From contig CAYWBI010000041.1 in the NCBI GenBank assembly GCA_964456445.1, forward strand, positions 1 to 24,551: a stretch of 24,551 nucleotides of DNA. The letters are read 5' to 3'. Shown in pieces: positions 7,867 to 15,881 of the stretch. The notes below the pieces were generated by a model that was not told where the DNA came from, did not search any database, and saw nothing but the letters and a program-made list of their open reading frames with translations. Source of the stretch: CAYWBI01 sp964456445 (lineage in GTDB: Bacteria; Calditrichota; Calditrichia; Calditrichales; J004). The translations under genes were made by a program, and so were the position numbers. Position 1 is the first letter of the stretch. Each line of letters opens with the position of its first letter.

Positions 7867-9633
7867 TCATTTTCCGCTATAAATACGTGTTACAATCAGT
7901 GCAACGGTGGCTAATTGCCCCAGGGTAATCGCGATATCTTTCATGAGGGTCTGCCAACGCACCTGAACACTCTCGGGTACAAAAACCATATCACCTGGAT
8001 GAACCGCAATATCCTCATCATTCTCCATCCAGGTTCCCGTATCCTTGCGGATGATGCGTGTGGCGCCCGTCCGGGCAAGGTTTGTATAACCGCCCGCCTG
8101 TTTAATGTAATCTTCCGCTTTAAAATCTTTTCGGTAGGGATAGGCCCCCGGCCGGGCAACAGCGCCGGAAAGATATACAATCCCAATCGCCTGTGGCACA
8201 TAAATGATATCACCATCACGAAGCAGCAGTTTTTTTACGGATCCTCCCGCCGGCGTCATAGTATTAAAATCATAGGCAACCTGGCGCACTTCTTCCCGTG
8301 CACGCACACCGACATAAGATAGAATATTTACATCCATATATTCGGGCCGCATACTAAGATAAACATTTAGATTCTTGTCATCTTTAAAAAACTTTGTCCG
8401 GTAAATCCGGGCATCACTTAGTGATGCTTTTGCGTTAAAACCACCGGCTTGTTTCAACATTTCGGAAACACTAACACCATTATCGACAATAGGATACTCA
8501 CCCGGATATTTTACCTCCCCGATAATTTTAATGGTACCTTTGGCAAAATTCCGCGGCTTAAAACGTACGGTTATATAATCTTCCGCCTGAAGCACAAACG
8601 ACGAATCCTTCGGAAGAACCAAATTTGAAACGGCCAGACTATCGCCCGCCTCACCATAATGGTACACCATGATATTGGATAGATCAGCGCCGGGAATAGG
8701 GCCACCCGCAAAACTCAGGGCATCTTTTAATCGGTCATCTTTGAGATATTCAAAACTGTACGTATGTGCTACTGCTCCCTGGACCGTAACACTACCATGA
8801 GCGGGATTGTACGCGGGTATTCGAAGGATGTCTTCCTGCATCAAATAACGGTTTCTTACATTTTTATCCCCTTGACGAAACTTTAACAGGTCAATTGAAT
8901 ACGTGTGTCCCTTACGGATAAGTTGTACCTGTCTCAATGAGGGCTGGATTGTCGGACCTGTATCAAGAGAGTCCAAAGTATGTGGGCTGAAATAATCCGT
9001 TGAACTTTGGGCCGATATGTCCTTTTGTTGTTTTTGAATATTCCGTGTGCGCCGTTGTTCCTGCCATAATTGAATAAAGTAATCTACCGCTGTCGAAACA
9101 CGGGAATTCGAGGCGAATTGATTTACACCTGCATTTAGCAAGGGGGAAACATAAGATACACTAACATAATGTAATTGTGCCAGGAAGACTTCAACACGGG
9201 CAGAAGGAAAGTTTTTACGCAATTTAAAATTAATGATCTTCTTCGCTTTGGCCAGTGTTAAACCTTTAACCATTATGCTTGGAGCATCGGGAAGCAAAAC
9301 ATATCCGTCCGGTGTTACAATGGCTTGGTACAGTTTTAATCCGGGCCCCCTGGAATCGATCTTCACCGCAAATTGGTCACCGGAATCAACCAAATAGCGT
9401 TCCGGGTCAACACTCATGTTTAATTTATTATCTTTAATGAGCGAACTGAAATCCTGCTGCCCGAGGGCAAAGCTGTATTGGGACGGTTGCATCAAGCCCG
9501 TCCCCGTATCCTGGGTTGGAATGGGGAGTTGCTGGGCAAAAGCACTTTCAATACAGATGAAAATAAAGAGTAAAGCAAATGTTCGTATGTTGATTTTGTT
9601 TTTTTTCATGGATTTTCTCATATTTCCGACCAT
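7867..9633 (-). CDS. Polysaccharide export protein with SLBB domains (Wza-like)
   Basis: 588 residues. A signal peptide (about 1-33, ending AFA before QQLPIP) sends it out of the cytoplasm. No lipobox cysteine is present, unlike Wza. The Poly_export domain (about 77-162) has RYLVDSGDQFAV and TPDGYVLLPDAP. Three SLBB-like beta-grasp repeats follow: about 280-325 (VTVQGAVAHTYSFEYL), 366-412 (IKIIGEVKYPGEYPI) and 484-530 (VYLSGAVARPGAYPY), each followed by an AGG turn. A hydrophobic C-terminus (568-583) could be the outer-membrane-spanning helix, as in Wza. It probably forms the periplasmic/outer-membrane channel for the polymer made by the downstream genes. Start choice is uncertain: Met1, Met5 and Met9 are all possible before the signal peptide core. 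Confidence 0.9.
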   Translation of the reverse strand: MVGNMRKSMKKNKINIRTFALLFIFICIESAFAQQLPIPTQDTGTGLMQPSQYSFALGQQDFSSLIKDNKLNMSVDPERYLVDSGDQFAVKIDSRGPGLKLYQAIVTPDGYVLLPDAPSIMVKGLTLAKAKKIINFKLRKNFPSARVEVFLAQLHYVSVSYVSPLLNAGVNQFASNSRVSTAVDYFIQLWQEQRRTRNIQKQQKDISAQSSTDYFSPHTLDSLDTGPTIQPSLRQVQLIRKGHTYSIDLLKFRQGDKNVRNRYLMQEDILRIPAYNPAHGSVTVQGAVAHTYSFEYLKDDRLKDALSFAGGPIPGADLSNIMVYHYGEAGDSLAVSNLVLPKDSSFVLQAEDYITVRFKPRNFAKGTIKIIGEVKYPGEYPIVDNGVSVSEMLKQAGGFNAKASLSDARIYRTKFFKDDKNLNVYLSMRPEYMDVNILSYVGVRAREEVRQVAYDFNTMTPAGGSVKKLLLRDGDIIYVPQAIGIVYLSGAVARPGAYPYRKDFKAEDYIKQAGGYTNLARTGATRIIRKDTGTWMENDEDIAVHPGDMVFVPESVQVRWQTLMKDIAITLGQLATVALIVTRIYSGK

Positions 9634-9634
9634 C

Positions 9635-9652
9635 GGATATATGAATATCCTT
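9635..9652 (-). promoter_or_regulatory. Small hairpin covering the ribosome-binding site of the export gene
   Basis: On the minus strand GGATAT, TCAT loop, ATATCC (9650-9635) forms a 6-bp stem directly before the first ATG at 9633. The arm nearest wecB carries AAGGAT, the only Shine-Dalgarno-like sequence nearby, so the site could be partly closed in the mRNA. The stem is AT-rich and weak; an effect on translation is inference. Confidence 0.3.
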
Positions 9653-9682
9653 GTCGGTTTTTTGTAACCTTGTAAAAAATTA

Positions 9683-10777
9683 TTAAAAATATCTTTTTAT
9701 AATCTCAACGATACGCTCGGCGGCGTGGCCATCCCACAGGGGCGGGACACTGCCCTTTTTACTGCCACCGTTCAGCACTTTTTTAAACTCCTTCAATATC
9801 AAATCCGTGTCGGTGCCGACCAGGACGTTTGTTCCCAGGTCAACCGAACTGGGCCGTTCGGTATTTTCACGCATGGTAATACAGGGGATACCGAGGAAGG
9901 TTGTTTCTTCCTGGATGCCTCCGGAATCGGTGAGCAAAACCCGGGCATTATGCATCAATTGCATAAAATCTAAATAACCTAAAGGATCAAGTAAGTGCAA
10001 ATTTGGCATCGAGTTGATACGTTCCGCAAGGCCAAAATTCTGTATCATTTTTCGTGATCGCGGATGGATGGGGAAAATCAGTTCCATATCCTGCTCGATG
10101 GCGTCGAATGTATCCAATAACCGGGTAAGGACATCTTTGTTATCGACATTACTGGGACGGTGCAGCGTAATCAGTCCATAGGATTTCGGAGCGACTTTTA
10201 AATCTTTTAAAATGGTTGATTCTGCCGCCTTGTCCTGAAAATGAACAAGGGAATCAATCATCACATTACCGACAAAATGCACTTTTTCATCATCCACACC
10301 TTCATGTTTTAAATGATCCAGACCGCTTTGCTCGGTTACAAACAACATATCGGAAATGGCGTCTGTGAGCAAACGGTTTATTTCTTCCGGCATATGGCGG
10401 TCGAAGGAACGCAGCCCCGCTTCTACATGGGCCACCTTTACATGCATTTTCCTGGCCACAATGCTACAGGCCATGGTGGAATTTACATCGCCCACAACCA
10501 CGACCAAATCCGGTTTTTCATCAATCATCACCTGCTCAAAGGCGGTCATTATTTTTGCCGTTTGCAGTGCATGGCTGGCCGAACCCACATTCAGGTAAAT
10601 ATCCGGTTTGGGCAATTGCAGATCATCAAAGAACAGCTTGGACATTTTTTCATCGTAATGTTGTCCGGTATGCACCAGCACCGTTTCGATTTCAGGGTCC
10701 GCATCCATCAGGCGTTGTATCGGTGCAATTTTCATAAAATTGGGTCGCGCGCCCACAACATTAATCACCTTGATCAT
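9683..10777 (-). CDS. wecB: UDP-N-acetylglucosamine 2-epimerase (non-hydrolysing)
   Basis: 364 residues, the usual WecB length. It interconverts UDP-GlcNAc and UDP-ManNAc in the cytoplasm, feeding ManNAc or ManNAcA into a surface polysaccharide. Visible family motifs in order: GARPNFMK (9-16), TGQHYDEKMS (38-47), GDVNST with D97, HVEAGLRSFDRHMPEEINR (117-135) with E119 and the E131-E132 pair, LHRPSN (205-210), IHPRSR (237-242), SGGIQEE (285-291) and RENTERP (303-309). Its ATG follows the rnc stop with no gap (TAAATG), and GAGGA sits 7 bases upstream within the rnc 3' end, so it is very likely co-transcribed and translationally coupled with rnc. It starts the run of polysaccharide genes behind the fatty-acid operon. 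Confidence 0.96.
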   Translation of the reverse strand: MIKVINVVGARPNFMKIAPIQRLMDADPEIETVLVHTGQHYDEKMSKLFFDDLQLPKPDIYLNVGSASHALQTAKIMTAFEQVMIDEKPDLVVVVGDVNSTMACSIVARKMHVKVAHVEAGLRSFDRHMPEEINRLLTDAISDMLFVTEQSGLDHLKHEGVDDEKVHFVGNVMIDSLVHFQDKAAESTILKDLKVAPKSYGLITLHRPSNVDNKDVLTRLLDTFDAIEQDMELIFPIHPRSRKMIQNFGLAERINSMPNLHLLDPLGYLDFMQLMHNARVLLTDSGGIQEETTFLGIPCITMRENTERPSSVDLGTNVLVGTDTDLILKEFKKVLNGGSKKGSVPPLWDGHAAERIVEIIKRYF

Positions 10778-11560
10778 TTAAACATCCTCGCTCGTTAAGT
10801 TTTTTAATTCAGGAAATTTCCCGGCCAATTCTAACAGAGCATTTCGGGCGGCCTGTTGTTCCGCGCTTTTTTTGCTTAACCCTTTGCCGCTTCCTGCAGC
10901 ATCCTGTTTAATTTCCACTTCAACCTCAAATTCCTTATGATGATCCGGTCCATTCTCCCGGATAGTGTTATAATGTGGTGCTCCCCAGCCCTGGGCCTGT
11001 GCAAATTCCAGCAACCTTGATTTGTAGTTATAAAATATCCGCGTACTCAAAACCGCTTTATATTGAGACAAAAGAAAAACCTGTACAAATTTTTCTGCCG
11101 CCTTCATCTTTCCATCAAGATAAATCGCGCCTAATAAAGCCTCGAACAGGTTGGCCAGGTTATTAAGCCGTGTGCGGCCGCCGGTCTTTTCTTCACCTTT
11201 ATTCAGGATAAGAAACTCGCCCAAACCAAGGTCTTCGCTTATTTTGCCCAAAACTTTACGTGAAACAAGGATACTTTTCTTTTGCGAAAGCATACCTTCG
11301 TTTTCCGTGGGAAAGGTCCGGTATAAAAAATCTGTTACAATTACGTCCAGAACGGCGTCGCCCAGGAATTCGAGACGCTCATTGGATTGGGCAATCTGTC
11401 TTTCAGACTGAGAGAAATTAGAACGATGACTGACCGCTTTTATCAACAGCTCACTTTGTTTAAAAACATAGCGTACCGTCTTTTGAAGTTTATCAATATC
11501 GATAGGATACTCCGGGTGGATACCGACTTTCTTTTTTTGAAAAAACTTGAAAAGTTTCAA
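10778..11560 (-). CDS. rnc: Ribonuclease III
   Basis: 260 residues: an N-terminal extension, the RNase III catalytic domain (about 22-170) and a C-terminal double-stranded RNA-binding domain (about 179-247, ending KKSAEQQAARNALLEL). The signature NERLEFLGDAVLD is at 60-72, supplying E61, E64 and D68. The second metal-ligand helix reads NLANLFEALLGAIYLD, so the position equal to E. coli Asp114 is Asn137, while the essential Glu (E140) is kept. It cuts double-stranded RNA in rRNA processing and mRNA turnover. The start is TTG at 11560, one base after the fabF stop. No ATG lies early enough to keep the fold, so coupling to fabF translation is likely. The fabF-rnc order is common in many bacteria. 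Confidence 0.95.
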   Translation of the reverse strand: MKLFKFFQKKKVGIHPEYPIDIDKLQKTVRYVFKQSELLIKAVSHRSNFSQSERQIAQSNERLEFLGDAVLDVIVTDFLYRTFPTENEGMLSQKKSILVSRKVLGKISEDLGLGEFLILNKGEEKTGGRTRLNNLANLFEALLGAIYLDGKMKAAEKFVQVFLLSQYKAVLSTRIFYNYKSRLLEFAQAQGWGAPHYNTIRENGPDHHKEFEVEVEIKQDAAGSGKGLSKKSAEQQAARNALLELAGKFPELKNLTSEDV

Positions 11561-11561
11561 A

Positions 11562-12803
11562 TTACAGGTATTTCTTTACACACAAGCAGGTATTATGCCC
11601 GCCAAAGCCAAATGAGTTGCTGATGGCCACATTTACTTCCCGTGCGATTTTTTTATTTGGCGTATAGTTCAACGTACATTCCGGATCGGGCACATCCTGA
11701 TTCATGGTTGGCGGTATGACATTCTGATTAACAACATAGGATGCTATAATCATTTCCAGTGCGCCGGCAGCCCCAAGCATGTGGCCGGTCATGGATTTTG
11801 TAGAGCTTACATTGATTTTATCCGCAGCGTCGCCAAACAAGGCCCTGATGGCCGCGGTTTCATTCTTATCATTAAAATAGGTAGATGTACCGTGCGCATT
11901 GATATATTGAACATCATTCAATTGAAACCCCGCATCCTTTATCGCAAGACGCATGGCCCGTATGGCGCCTTCGCCACCCGGAGCTGGTTGGGTAATATGA
12001 TACGCGTCCGCTGTAAATCCAAGCCCAACGATTTCGGCAATTATCGGGGCCCCGCGTTTTAGTGCATGATTCAATTCTTCCAGGACAACTATTCCGCCGC
12101 CTTCACCGATAATAAATCCATCCCGCTCCTTATCAAAAGGCCGGCTGGCTTTTTGCGGCGCGTCATTTCGGGTGGAGAGCGCCTTGGATGCATTAAAACC
12201 GGCAACACCCATCGGGGTTACTGCCGCTTCGGAACCACCACAGACCATCACATCGGCATCGCCATATTGGATGGTACGCATCCCCAGCCCAACACTGTGG
12301 CCGGAACTGGCACAGGCAGAAACAGTGGCATAATTGGGGCCAAGCAATTGATGGCGCATGGAGACATGGCCAGCGGCAATATCGGAAATCATCAATGGGA
12401 TAAAGAACGGGCTTACACGCCGGGGACCTTTATGAATCAGTTTTGCATGTTCGGTCTCGAAGGACCCCATACCACCAATTCCAGAGGCGATGATTACGCC
12501 AACACGTTCACGATCGGTTTTATCAAAATCAATGGCTGCATTTTTTATGGCTTCATCGGCGGCGATAATGGCAAATTGGGCATAGCGGTCAATTTTACGC
12601 GCATCCTTTGTATCAAAATGATTTAAAGGATCATAGTTTTTAACTTCCGCGGCTATTTTGGTCAAAAAGTCGCTTGTATCAAATAGCGAGATTTTATCCA
12701 CACCGCTTTTACCGGACAGCAGCGCCTGCCAGGTTTCCTGCGCAGTTGATCCAACGGGGGTTATCGCACCCATTCCTGTAATAACTACAACCCTTTTATC
12801 CAT
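11562..12803 (-). CDS. fabF: 3-oxoacyl-[acyl-carrier-protein] synthase II (KAS II)
   Basis: 413 residues from ATG 12803, matching the E. coli FabF length. It condenses malonyl-ACP with acyl-ACP in fatty-acid elongation. The catalytic triad is clear: Cys164 in VSACASSGHSVG, His304 in NAHGTST and His341 in STKSMTGHMLGAAGALE. The GFGGHN loop near the C-terminus is also present. Two starts are possible: TTG 12806 in frame directly before the ATG, and the ATG itself. I chose the ATG with AGGA eight bases upstream. It lies after acpP, separated by an 81-base gap that contains a strong hairpin, and is followed one base later by rnc. Confidence 0.97.
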   Translation of the reverse strand: MDKRVVVITGMGAITPVGSTAQETWQALLSGKSGVDKISLFDTSDFLTKIAAEVKNYDPLNHFDTKDARKIDRYAQFAIIAADEAIKNAAIDFDKTDRERVGVIIASGIGGMGSFETEHAKLIHKGPRRVSPFFIPLMISDIAAGHVSMRHQLLGPNYATVSACASSGHSVGLGMRTIQYGDADVMVCGGSEAAVTPMGVAGFNASKALSTRNDAPQKASRPFDKERDGFIIGEGGGIVVLEELNHALKRGAPIIAEIVGLGFTADAYHITQPAPGGEGAIRAMRLAIKDAGFQLNDVQYINAHGTSTYFNDKNETAAIRALFGDAADKINVSSTKSMTGHMLGAAGALEMIIASYVVNQNVIPPTMNQDVPDPECTLNYTPNKKIAREVNVAISNSFGFGGHNTCLCVKKYL

Positions 12804-12835
12804 CAAAATTTTCCTGAAATTTAACTTATAAACAA

Positions 12836-12865
12836 GATAAGCAATCTATGATCAGATTGCTTATC
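12836..12865 (-). terminator. Perfect 12-bp hairpin between acpP and fabF
   Basis: GATAAGCAATCT (12836-12847) and AGATTGCTTATC (12854-12865) are exact reverse complements around the 6-base loop ATGATC. On the transcribed strand it starts 19 bases after the acpP stop. What follows is TTGTTTATAAG rather than a strong T run, so it is a weak terminator candidate. It may act as an attenuator or as a 3' stabiliser that leaves more acpP than fabF mRNA. Structure is seen; role is inference. Confidence 0.55.
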
Positions 12866-12884
12866 AAGGTAATTACACGAAAAG

Positions 12885-13118
12885 CTATGAAACTTTTTCG
12901 GACATATATTTAATTGCATCGCCGACTGTTTTCATTTTCTCAGCATCTTCATCCGGTATTTCCACTTCAAATTTTTCTTCAAGCGCCATTACCAATTCTA
13001 CTGTATCCAAACTGTCGGCGCCAAGATCATCAATAAATGATGCTTCCGCTTTTACCTGACCTTCATCTACACCCAACTGATCAATTATAATTTCCTTGAC
13101 TTGATCTTCTACTGACAT
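12885..13118 (-). CDS. acpP: Acyl carrier protein
   Basis: 77 residues, acidic and helical, the standard ACP size. The phosphopantetheine attachment motif is GADSLDTVELVMALEE, with Ser36 as the modified residue in DSL. It carries the growing acyl chain between FabD, FabH, FabG, FabF and PlsX. A strong Shine-Dalgarno sequence, AGGGAGGT (13122-13129), lies a few bases before the ATG, the best in the operon and in keeping with the high protein level usual for ACP. It lies 41 bases after fabG, and a perfect 12-bp hairpin follows it before fabF. Confidence 0.98.
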   Translation of the reverse strand: MSVEDQVKEIIIDQLGVDEGQVKAEASFIDDLGADSLDTVELVMALEEKFEVEIPDEDAEKMKTVGDAIKYMSEKVS

Positions 13119-13121
13119 GAG

Positions 13122-13129
13122 ACCTCCCT
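13122..13129 (-). promoter_or_regulatory. Strong ribosome-binding site of acpP
   Basis: AGGGAGGT on the minus strand, 3 bases from the ATG at 13118 with the core GGAGG at workable distance. It is longer than the sites before the neighbouring fab genes, several of which have no clear site, so it probably raises ACP output within the operon. Confidence 0.7.
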
Positions 13130-13159
13130 TTTCCTAATTAAGTAAATTTCTGTTTATTT

Positions 13160-13903
13160 TTATATCACCATTCCACCATCAACATTTATCACCTGACCGG
13201 TAATATACTGCGCATTGTCAGAAGATAAAAATAGTACCAAATCTGCGATTTCCTTTGCCTCTCCCAAACGTTTTAATGGGATAGCAGCCAGAAGTTCTTC
13301 ACGGGAATTTTCCGGCAATTCCGCCGTCATGGCCGTTTGAATAAATCCCGGCGCAACGGCATTTGCCCTAATGTTACGCGAGGCCAGTTCTTTTGCAACG
13401 CTCTTGGTCATTCCTATCAGGCCCGCCTTGGATGCGGCGTAATTTACCTGACCCGCATTACCGATAAGACCAATAACAGAGGAGATATTTATAATTACCC
13501 CCGAGCGTTTTTTCATCATGGGCCTGGTGCATGCTTTTATACAGTTAAAGGCCCCTTTCAAATTTGTATCAAGGACATTGTCCCAATCGTCTTCCGAGAG
13601 GCGCAGCAGAATATTGTCACGGGTTATCCCGGCATTATTTACAAGGATATCAATCTGGCCAAAGGCAGCGATGGTTTCTTTCGCAAGTCGAATCGTATCA
13701 TCAACAACCGCCACATCGGTGGTTATCGGTAAAATTTCACCGGTGGTTTCATCTTTTAAATCTTTTGCCGCTTGTTGCAAAGAAGCGTTGTGTCTGCCGG
13801 TTATAACCACTTTAGCGCCCGCCAGTGCAAATTGTTTTGCAATTTCCCGGCCAATCCCGCGTGATGCGCCGGTAACGATTGCCACTTTACTTTCAAAATT
13901 CAT
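13160..13903 (-). CDS. fabG: 3-oxoacyl-[acyl-carrier-protein] reductase
   Basis: 247 residues, a short-chain dehydrogenase that reduces 3-oxoacyl-ACP with NADPH. The Rossmann motif TGASRGIGREIA is at 11-22, NNAGITRDN at 89-97, and the catalytic set is Asn114, Ser142, Tyr155 and Lys159 (NYAASKAG). The C-terminus ends GQVINVDGGMVI, a hallmark of FabG. Its ATG overlaps the fabD stop as ATGA (13900-13903), with GGAGAG inside the fabD 3' end as ribosome-binding site, so translation is coupled. Position between fabD and acpP is the standard fab order and makes the FabG call firmer than for an isolated SDR. Confidence 0.97.
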   Translation of the reverse strand: MNFESKVAIVTGASRGIGREIAKQFALAGAKVVITGRHNASLQQAAKDLKDETTGEILPITTDVAVVDDTIRLAKETIAAFGQIDILVNNAGITRDNILLRLSEDDWDNVLDTNLKGAFNCIKACTRPMMKKRSGVIINISSVIGLIGNAGQVNYAASKAGLIGMTKSVAKELASRNIRANAVAPGFIQTAMTAELPENSREELLAAIPLKRLGEAKEIADLVLFLSSDNAQYITGQVINVDGGMVI

Positions 13904-14826
13904 TTCAGCTCTCCAATTGCCCTCACCTGATCAACGGTACCACACTGTGTGCAGGTCAAGGAACGGTCAATTCGTCTCAGCAATCCGCTTAAAACCTTCC
14001 CCGGTCCGACTTCGAGATAAGTGGAAAAAGCATTTTTAGCCATATTAGTGATAATATCCTGCCATAGCACCGGTCGTGTCAATTGGTGCAAAAGTTTCTC
14101 TTTGATTTCACTTCCTTTACGCACAGGCATGGCCGTTACGTTACAATAAAAAGGAATTCGGGAATCCACCATTGGTGTATTTTTTAATGCATCGGCCAGG
14201 CCATCTTCGGCATTTTTCATCAGGGGCGAATGAAACGCGCCCGAGACCACTAACTCAACGGCTTTTTTTGAGCCGACCGCCCTGGCTTTATCCAACGCTG
14301 CATGTACGGCATCCGGGCTGCCGGAAACGGCAATTTGTCCCGGTGAGTTAAAATTGGCCGGTTGAACAACACCTATATTGGCAACGCTTGCGCAAATATC
14401 ATACACTTGTGCAGCTTCCAGCCCGATTATGACACCCATTGTACCCGGATTGTTTTTACCGGCTTTGTACATCAGTTGGCTGCGCTGTTGCACCAATTTT
14501 AATCCATCTTCAAAGGTCATTACCCGTGCGGAAACAAGTGCGCTGTACTCACCCAAACTATGTCCGGCAACCGCCACCGGTTTAACGCCGGCATTTTTAA
14601 GCAGCTCGGAAACAATCGTGCTGTGTACAAAAATTGCCGGTTGCGTATGTATTGTTTTTTTTAATACTTCCTCCGGGCCATTTAAACAAATTTCCTGCAG
14701 ATCAAATCCCAGCGTTTCATTTGCCCGATCGAAGTATGCCCGCGCAAGATCATATTTTTCGTATAAATCCGCTGCCATGCCCACATATTGTGATGCCTGG
14801 CCGGGGAAGATAAAAGCATATTTCAT
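13900..14826 (-). CDS. fabD: Malonyl-CoA:ACP transacylase
   Basis: 308 residues, the normal FabD length. It moves malonyl groups from CoA to ACP, giving the extender unit for FabH and FabF. The start FIFPGQASQYVGM is typical. The nucleophile is Ser90 in GHSLGEYSALV, with Arg115 (QQRSQLM) and His199 (SGAFHSPLM) completing the active site; these match E. coli Ser92, Arg117 and His201. The oxyanion region HTQPAIF is at 60-66. It starts 50 bases after fabH with no obvious Shine-Dalgarno sequence and overlaps fabG by 4 bases. Confidence 0.97.
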   Translation of the reverse strand: MKYAFIFPGQASQYVGMAADLYEKYDLARAYFDRANETLGFDLQEICLNGPEEVLKKTIHTQPAIFVHSTIVSELLKNAGVKPVAVAGHSLGEYSALVSARVMTFEDGLKLVQQRSQLMYKAGKNNPGTMGVIIGLEAAQVYDICASVANIGVVQPANFNSPGQIAVSGSPDAVHAALDKARAVGSKKAVELVVSGAFHSPLMKNAEDGLADALKNTPMVDSRIPFYCNVTAMPVRKGSEIKEKLLHQLTRPVLWQDIITNMAKNAFSTYLEVGPGKVLSGLLRRIDRSLTCTQCGTVDQVRAIGELK

Positions 14827-14876
14827 TAAAAAATTCTATCGTTGGTTTATATTTTTGTGAAACGGACGTACTGTGT

Positions 14877-15881
14877 TTATTTGGACGGCTTATCCATTCC
14901 CCATTTGAGCAAGGTACTGCCCCAGGTAAATCCCCCGCCAAAAGTTGCAAAAAGTACCAGGTCGCCTTTTTCAAGTTTACCCTGTTGATACGCTTCGGAT
15001 AAGGCCAACGGGATTGTGGCAGCCGTTGTATTGCCATATTCAGCAATATTTATCATAACCTTATCATAATCGATGCCCAATCTTTTTACAGCTGCATCGA
15101 TAATACGTAGATTTGCCTGATGCGGTACAAAGAGTTTTAGGTCATCACCGCTAAAGTTGTTCTTTTCCAGGATAGTGGCAGCGACTTCCGCCATCTTCTG
15201 AACGGCGAACTTAAAAACCTGTTTGCCATCCTGGTACAGGAAGTGCCAGTCATTGGCAACGGTTGTCAACGAAGCGGGGTGTAAACTCCCTCCGCCCTGC
15301 ATTTTTAAATATTTGGCCCCGCTGCCATCGGAATGCAGGATAAAATCCATGATCCCCAGGCCATCTTCAGCGGGTTCCAGAAGTACCGCGGCAGCAGCGT
15401 CACCAAAGATCACACAAGTGTTGCGGTCTTTATAGTTGACGATGGAACTCATTTTGTCCCCGCCAACCACTACAACTTTTTTATGCATACCGGATTCAAT
15501 AAACTGTGCACCGGCGGCCAGGGCAAACAGAAAACCGGAACAGGCCGCGGCGACATCATAGGACCAGGCATTTACCGCACCAACCTTATCCTGGATCAAA
15601 TTTCCGGTGCTGGGGAAAAACATATCCGGTGTAACCGTCCCGACGACAATCAACTCAATTTCCTCCGGACCGATTCCCCGTTGTTTTAAAAGTTTTTTTA
15701 CCGCTTCGGCGCCCATATCCGAAGTGGCTTTGCCATCTTCAAGAATATGACGTTCCCTTATGCCGGTCCGGGTACGAATCCATTCATCATTCGTGTCCAC
15801 CATTTTTTCGAGATCAAAATTGGTCAATATCCGCTCGGGGACAAAATGACTTACGGCTGTAATATTAGCCTGCTTGCGCAT
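14877..15881 (-). CDS. fabH: 3-oxoacyl-[acyl-carrier-protein] synthase III (KAS III)
   Basis: 334 residues. It starts fatty-acid synthesis by condensing an acyl-CoA primer with malonyl-ACP. The active-site residues are Cys114 (VAAACSGFLFAL), His254 (FVPHQANLRI) and Asn284 (EYGNTTAATIP), matching the Cys-His-Asn triad of FabH. The TNDEWIRTRTGIRERH block at 30-45 is also diagnostic. Primer choice (acetyl or branched-chain) cannot be read from sequence alone. The ATG lies within the last 17 bases of plsX, with AAAGGAAAG upstream, so the two genes are translationally linked. It is followed by fabD. Confidence 0.97.
   Translation of the reverse strand: MRKQANITAVSHFVPERILTNFDLEKMVDTNDEWIRTRTGIRERHILEDGKATSDMGAEAVKKLLKQRGIGPEEIELIVVGTVTPDMFFPSTGNLIQDKVGAVNAWSYDVAAACSGFLFALAAGAQFIESGMHKKVVVVGGDKMSSIVNYKDRNTCVIFGDAAAAVLLEPAEDGLGIMDFILHSDGSGAKYLKMQGGGSLHPASLTTVANDWHFLYQDGKQVFKFAVQKMAEVAATILEKNNFSGDDLKLFVPHQANLRIIDAAVKRLGIDYDKVMINIAEYGNTTAATIPLALSEAYQQGKLEKGDLVLFATFGGGFTWGSTLLKWGMDKPSK

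Noticed and set aside
9660..9685. Terminator between wecB and the export gene
   Set aside because: A T-rich stretch is present but there is no GC stem before it.
12066..12626. 186-codon frame on the + strand inside fabF
   Set aside because: Antisense to a gene with full catalytic residues. The length comes from GC-richer codon bias, not from selection for a protein.
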